DNA of 64,000 bases from Monoplex corrugatus (lineage: Eukaryota; Mollusca; Gastropoda; Littorinimorpha; Ranellidae): contig CM060305.1 in NCBI GenBank assembly GCA_030674185.1, positions 168,307,736 through 168,371,735 of the forward strand. Reading direction: 5' to 3'. The notes under the pieces were generated by a model. The model was not told where the DNA came from. It was given only the letters and a program-made list of their open reading frames with translations, and did no database searches. Made by a program: the position numbers and the translations under genes. Each line of letters opens with the position of its first letter. Position 1 is the stretch's first letter. Positions 58,937 through 64,000 of the stretch are shown here, piece after piece.

Positions 58937-59800
58937 TAATGGATTGGTCTTCTTCTACATCATGAGAAACCTAGAAGAAGACCCTGGATTGGAGGGAAAA
59001 TGATAAACAACATTCGATACGTAGATGACACCATGCTAATTGCAGAAAATGAAAGGGACCTACAAAACCTTGTGAATATATTAGAAATAGAAAGCAAAGG
59101 TAAGGAACTGGAACTAAACAGCAGGAAGACAGAAGTCATGGTGATCAGTTAAAAACATGAAATCCCCTCATGCAAAATAACAGCAAATGGCACAACCTTG
59201 ACACAGGTTGATAAATTCAGATACCTGGGAACAATCATTTCATCAGACGGCAGATGCACATCAGAAATAACCGACAGAATCGGCCAAGCCAAAACAGCAT
59301 TCAAGAAGATGACAAGCATTCTTACCAACAAATGCCTATCAATTAACACCAGGAAGAGAGTTCTTGAATGTTATATAGAATCAATACTGTTGTACGGATG
59401 TGAGGCGTGGACAGTCAACAAGCAAAGCCAGAACAAGATTGAGGCAGCCGAGATGTGGTTTCTAAGAAGAATGTTGAGAGTTCCATGGACAGCAAAGAAA
59501 ACAAACGAGACAGTCTCGATGGAGGCAGACACAAGTAGATCACTCATAAGGAAGATTAGGAAAAGACAGGCAACATTTATAGGCCATTTTATGAGGAAAG
59601 GGGACTTGGAACACCTGGTCACAACGGGAAAGCTGGAGGGAAGGAGAGCACCAGGTAGACCCAGGGAGAAAATGCTGGACGGAATGGCAGAGTGGCTGGG
59701 GACGAGGAGGGTGGGGGAGATGCTAGGGGCAACGAGAGATAGAGACAGATGGAAGTCCATGATCGCCAACGCCATGTGGCAGTGCACCTGATGATGATGA
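58937..59800 (+). mobile_element. LINE 3' fragment C with RT catalytic motif
   Basis: Starts inside the RT palm: MINNIRYVDDTMLIAENE, then KELELNSRKTEVMVIS, a TAA where fragment B has AAA, and FRYLGTIISSDGRCTSEI. It then follows the same C-terminus as fragments A and B and ends in ATG triplets at 59787-59801. It is inserted in the decayed LINE, between two diverged copies of about 150 bp of flank. Confidence 0.88.
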
Positions 59801-60088
59801 TGAAGTTGATGTCCATATCAGCCAGCTGGTTTGCTTCTTCTAATGTATTTGCGAAACTGCCAAATGAAATGTTATCATAAACTCATCCTTCTTCTCATCA
59901 CTCCAAATACTGCTTTCAACTGATGTCTTTTTCGCTGAATACTCCTGTGCTACTTGAGATTCTAACATGAAATGGATGGGTGTATGTGAAGACTCGGCTC
60001 TTTCACCTACACAAAGATCTGATATAATACCACACAATGCATGTGAAGCTAAACAATAATCCACAACGCTGTTACCGAGACAGACAGA

Positions 60089-60098
60089 AGAGCGAGAG

Positions 60099-60197
<99 letters not shown>

Positions 60198-60250
60198 GAC
60201 AGAGACAGAGAGAGACAGAGACAGAGACAGAGACATAGAGACAGAGAAAG
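60089..60250. repeat. (GA)n/(GACA)n microsatellite
   Basis: GA runs followed by GACA/GAGACA. Frames on both strands are repeat artefacts. Confidence 0.96.
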
Positions 60251-60574
60251 TAAGCACAAATATATGCTATGATCCTCAAGAAATAAGGAAAAGACGACTT
60301 TAGTAAGAGGAATAACAGAACAGGACAAAGAACAAAAGGGAAATAATCTGTTGTTAGACATTCTGGAACGTATGTCACAGTTACCTATTTTGTAACGTCA
60401 GTTGTAAAACGAAATGGCCATGTCCAGTCAGTTAGCAAACAATTATAAATATACACTGATTGTGCTGCCTGATTTCTTCACCGAAACGTATTTTCTTCAC
60501 AGCATTTGATTTGATTTGTTCTGTGTGAAAATAGTGATCTTGACAGGTGATGTTTTCAAAGTCGTGCTTTACAC

Positions 60575-61036
60575 CCCCTTCCCACTATGAGCGAAATGAC
60601 GGAGTGATCGTGTTTTTGGGCCTAAAAATTCAAAGTTCTCGATGAATCCTGTAGCATTCCCACTACCAGACCCTTTCACTCCTAGCCAGCTTTGAGTGAT
60701 TGTGCACGGTCAGATCACTCCGTGGTCGAGATTTGTGTTCAAACATGTTTAAACACAAGTGGCACCTACTGCATCCATCGTGTCCAATTTGCATACCGCG
60801 GGAAAATTTTCGGTTGCGTGCGAGCCTTGCCAGCCACAGTCTGAGGCGAGGCGAGGCGAGCGTGGCCCACAGGAAATGCTTGGGTCAGCTCCCCAAATAG
60901 ATCACTCACACCGATCACCCAAATGCATTCCCACTATTTTGGAGTGAAAGGGCCCTTTGTCGCTTCACTCCTGAGTGCTCCACGATCACTCAGAACTTTC
61001 ACGCACAACTTTACTCCGACAGTGGGAACGCGGTTT
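60575..61036. mobile_element. Possible foldback/MITE-like element
   Basis: Ends CCTTCCCACTATGAGCGAAA and (reverse complement of the right end) GCGTTCCCACTGTCGGAGTA share TTCCCACT and similar spacing to GAGTGATCGTG. GCATTCCCACTA occurs inside at 60652 and 60924. Similarity is weak and no target duplication is evident. Confidence 0.4.
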
Positions 61037-61117
61037 TATCGTATTATTGCACAAAACAAGCATTCATCTGCTTTATTTTTCTATTAAAAAAAAAATTGTA
61101 GGAAAAACCTGGCAGAC

Positions 61118-61556
61118 ACACACAAACCTGCAGCGACACTTTCTTTGGTAGTACACCACCATCTTCTGTCACATCATAATAGTACCACCACCACCACCAC
61201 CACCACCACCACCAACAACAACAAAACAACATGTAACAATAATGATAATGATGATAATAATAATAATGATGATAATAATAAAAACGCAGCAGACATACAC
61301 AAACCTGCAGCGATACTTTCTTTGGTAGTACACCGCCATGTTTTGTCACACCATAGTAGTAACAACAACAACAACAGCATGATAATACTACTACTACTAC
61401 TACTACTACTAATATAATAATAATAATAATATAACAATAATAATGATGATGATGATGATGATGATAATGATAATGATAATAATCAAAACGTAGCAGGCAC
61501 ACACAAACCTGCAGCGATACTTTCTTTGGTAGTACACCTCCATCTTTTGTCACAAC

Positions 61557-61602
<46 letters not shown>

Positions 61603-61745
61603 TAATAATAATAATAATGACAATAATAACAATAATAATAATAATAATAACAATACTACTACCACTAATACTAATAACAATAATAGTAATGATAATGATA
61701 ATAATATTAATAATGAAGCTAGTAACATTGATAATGACTACCTGT
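61118..61745. repeat. Three copies of a 55-bp block separated by different trinucleotide arrays
   Basis: CAAACCTGCAGCGATACTTT and CTTTGGTAGTACACCACCAT recur at about 61125, 61302 and 61506. Each is followed by a different run: (ACC)n, (AAC)n and (ACT)n, and (TAG)n, with AAT/ATG triplets. The block expanded together with the triplet repeats. Confidence 0.9.
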
Positions 61746-61814
61746 ACAACACCTAATCTCCAAGAGCCCTAAGTGCTTCCAAAATCATGACAGACAAAGG
61801 CACAGATACATGAA

Positions 61815-62790
61815 GCAAATACATGTCAACCCTTACCTTACATCAACATTATGAACAAACATAAAGTTCTTAGTCGATCATCACATAAAGCAAATACATG
61901 TCAACCCTTACCTTACATCAACATTATGAAGAAACATAAAGTTCTTAGTCGATCATCACATAAAGCAAACACACGTTAACCCTTACCTTACATCAACATT
62001 ATGAACAAACATAAAGTTCTTAGTCGATCATCACATAAAGCAAATACACGTTAACCCTTACCTTACATCAACATTGTGAACAAACATAAAGTTCTTAGTC
62101 AATCATCACATAAAGCAAACACACGTTAACCCTTACCTTACATCAACATTATGAACAAACATGTAGTTCTCAGTCAGTCATCACATAGAGGAAGTACATG
62201 TCAACCCTTACCTTACATCAACATTATGAACAAACATGTAGTTCTCAGTCAGTCATCACATAGAGCAAGTACATGTCAACCCTTACCTTACATCAACATT
62301 ATGAAGAAACATAAAGTTCTTAGTCGATCATCACATAAAGCAAATACACGTTAACCCTTACCTTACATCAACATTATGAACAAACATAAAGTTCTTAGTC
62401 GATCATCACATAAAGCAAATACACGTTAACCCTTACCTTACATCAACATAAAGAACAAACATAAAGTTCTTAGTCAATCATCACATAAAGCAAACACACG
62501 TTAACCCTTACCTTACATCAACATTGTGAACAAACATAAAGTTCTTAGTCAATCATCACATAAAGCAAACACATGTTAACCCTTACCTTACCTCAACATA
62601 AAGAACAAACATAAAGTTCTTAGTCAATCATCACATAAAGCAAGTACATGTCAACCCTTACCTTACATCAACATTATGAAGAAACATAAAGTTCTTAGTC
62701 GATCATCACATAAAACAAGTACATGTCAACCCTTACCTTACATCAACATTGTGAACAAACATGTAGTTCTTAGTCAATCATCACACGGAT
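61815..62790. repeat. 75-bp minisatellite
   Basis: About 13 copies of a 75-bp unit (GTTAACCCTTACCTTACATC, AACATTATGAACAAACATAA, AGTTCTTAGTCGATCATCAC). On the minus strand each unit has GATGTAAGGTAAGGG, a donor-like motif. Copies alternate CAAATACACG / CAAACACACG / CAAGTACATG. Confidence 0.95.
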
Positions 62791-63365
62791 CTCCCATCAG
62801 CATGAAAGGCACAGCTCCTGAGAAACGATGCAAACGCCTTTGAGTCTGTGAGGTTTCTCTCATCATGACAGAAATCTTCAACTCACTACTGAAAAAGTAA
62901 TCGCCAGTATTCACCAGTAATGGACCACTTTAGTGAAATCTTTTGCCATTAAGCAAAACAATTGTCAGGTTATCCCGCTGCCAATCTCCAGCAATTCACT
63001 TCTGACATTGGCGAAAGTAAGCCGTTGCTGTTTGGCACAAAGCAGACTACAACCTGGCCAGATCAACATACAGTAAGTACTGCCAAACTAATTAATGTGC
63101 ACTAGTACCAACAGAAACACACACACACATACACACTGTAATATATATAAAGTATATCCTATATTAGCGGATGAAAGCCGGCTTATGAACGAAGGGTGAG
63201 CAATGCAGGTTGCATGCAAATCTGACCACACTGCCAGACCATAGATAGACATAGCACCAAAGCTTAGCTGTTCGGCAAACTCACGGCCTCAGTATTGTTT
63301 TTTCTACTTGATTTGTTGCATGAACGATCTTTTACCTCGAAACAATGTTGAGACAAGCTGAAGAT
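62791..63365. other. Non-coding spacer
   Basis: No gene or repeat family recognised; a short (CA)n at 63117-63136. Confidence 0.5.
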
Positions 63366-64000
63366 TATTGCTTATTACATGAGGCAAGCTAGATACTGTT
63401 GCTTGTTACCTGGCAAGGTAAACACTGTTGCTTGGTATATGAGACAAGCTAAAGACCGTAACTTAGTACCTACGACAAATGAAAGACTGTTGCTTCGTAC
63501 ACAAGACAAACTAAAACTTTTTGCTTTGTACATGACACAAGCTTTTTGCTTGGTACATGACACAATCTAAAGACCATTGCTTGGTACATGAAACAAGCTA
63601 AAGTCTGTTGCTTGGTACATAAGACAAGCTAAAGTCTGTTGCTAAGTAAATGAGACAAGCTAAAGATTGTTGCTTAGTACATGAGACAAGCTAAAGTCTG
63701 TTGCTTGATACATGAGACAAGCTAAATAAATGATACGAGCTAAAGACGGTTGCTTGGTATATGAGATAAGCTAAAGACATGAGATAAGCTAAAGACATGA
63801 GATAAGCTAAAGACATGACATAAGCTAAAGACATGAGACAAGCTAAAGACTGTTACTTGGTATATGATAAGCTAAAGACTGTTACTTGGTATATGAGATA
63901 AGCTAAAGACTGTTACTTGGTATATGAGATAAGCTAAAGACATGAGATAAGCTAAAGACATGAGATAAGCTAAAGACGAGATAAGCTAAAGACATGAGAT
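63366..64000. repeat. 31-bp minisatellite collapsing to 18 bp, runs off the window
   Basis: Early units are about 31 bp (GAGACAAGCTAAAGACTGTT, then GCTTGGTACAT). From about 63770 many units are an 18-bp form (GAGATAAGCTAAAGACAT) that lost the GTTGCTTGGTA part. The array continues past 64000. Confidence 0.93.

Noticed and set aside
58937..59985. The 150-bp flanking repeats as a target duplication of LINE fragment C
   Set aside because: They differ more than the LINE copies do and sister copies show 9-bp duplications.
62770..62860. A minus-strand exon ending in the GTAAGG of the 75-bp array
   Set aside because: All three frames have stops within a few codons upstream of the donor-like site.

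Overview
The window looks like nuclear DNA of an invertebrate animal, most likely a marine mollusc (an inference). The signs are spliced genes with long introns, dense (CA)n/(GA)n microsatellites, many minisatellites, tRNA-derived SINEs, and piggyBac, CR1/L2-like and RNase H-bearing elements. No prokaryotic features were seen.

Layout. About 431-5200 is a piggyBac-type DNA transposon on the minus strand, bounded by TTAA, lying in an intron of the main host gene. That gene, 5241-23657 on the plus strand, is the middle and C-terminal part of a folliculin-interacting protein (FNIP). Thirteen exons are placed with matching splice phases and its 5' part lies outside the window. Its introns hold a 606-bp inverted-repeat MITE, a SINE and five minisatellite arrays, one of 3.2 kb with a 27-bp unit. 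From 23.7 to 36.4 kb there is 3' flank or UTR with related 65-bp and 44-bp arrays, a TTAA palindromic MITE and a 57-bp array. A second, unrecognised host gene is on the minus strand: one exon at 36448-37788 and one at about 49914-50351, separated by a 12-kb intron. That intron carries a SINE split by a LINE fragment, two or three TTAA palindromic MITEs, a 2.7-kb array with a 20-bp unit, a nearly intact CR1/L2-like retrotransposon and tetranucleotide arrays. From 50.4 to 64 kb is a transposon graveyard: SINEs, a head-to-tail RNase H-type LINE remnant with an SGNH-like ORF1, a decayed LINE, and two more copies of a young LINE family. The window ends in 75-bp and 31-bp arrays.

How the parts relate. 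FNIP proteins work with folliculin in nutrient signalling at the lysosome; nothing here links FNIP to the second gene. The recurring theme is mobile elements and tandem arrays placed very close to splice sites. Several small frame breaks lie in otherwise conserved coding sequence, some in homopolymers, so residual assembly error has to be considered before calling anything a pseudogene.
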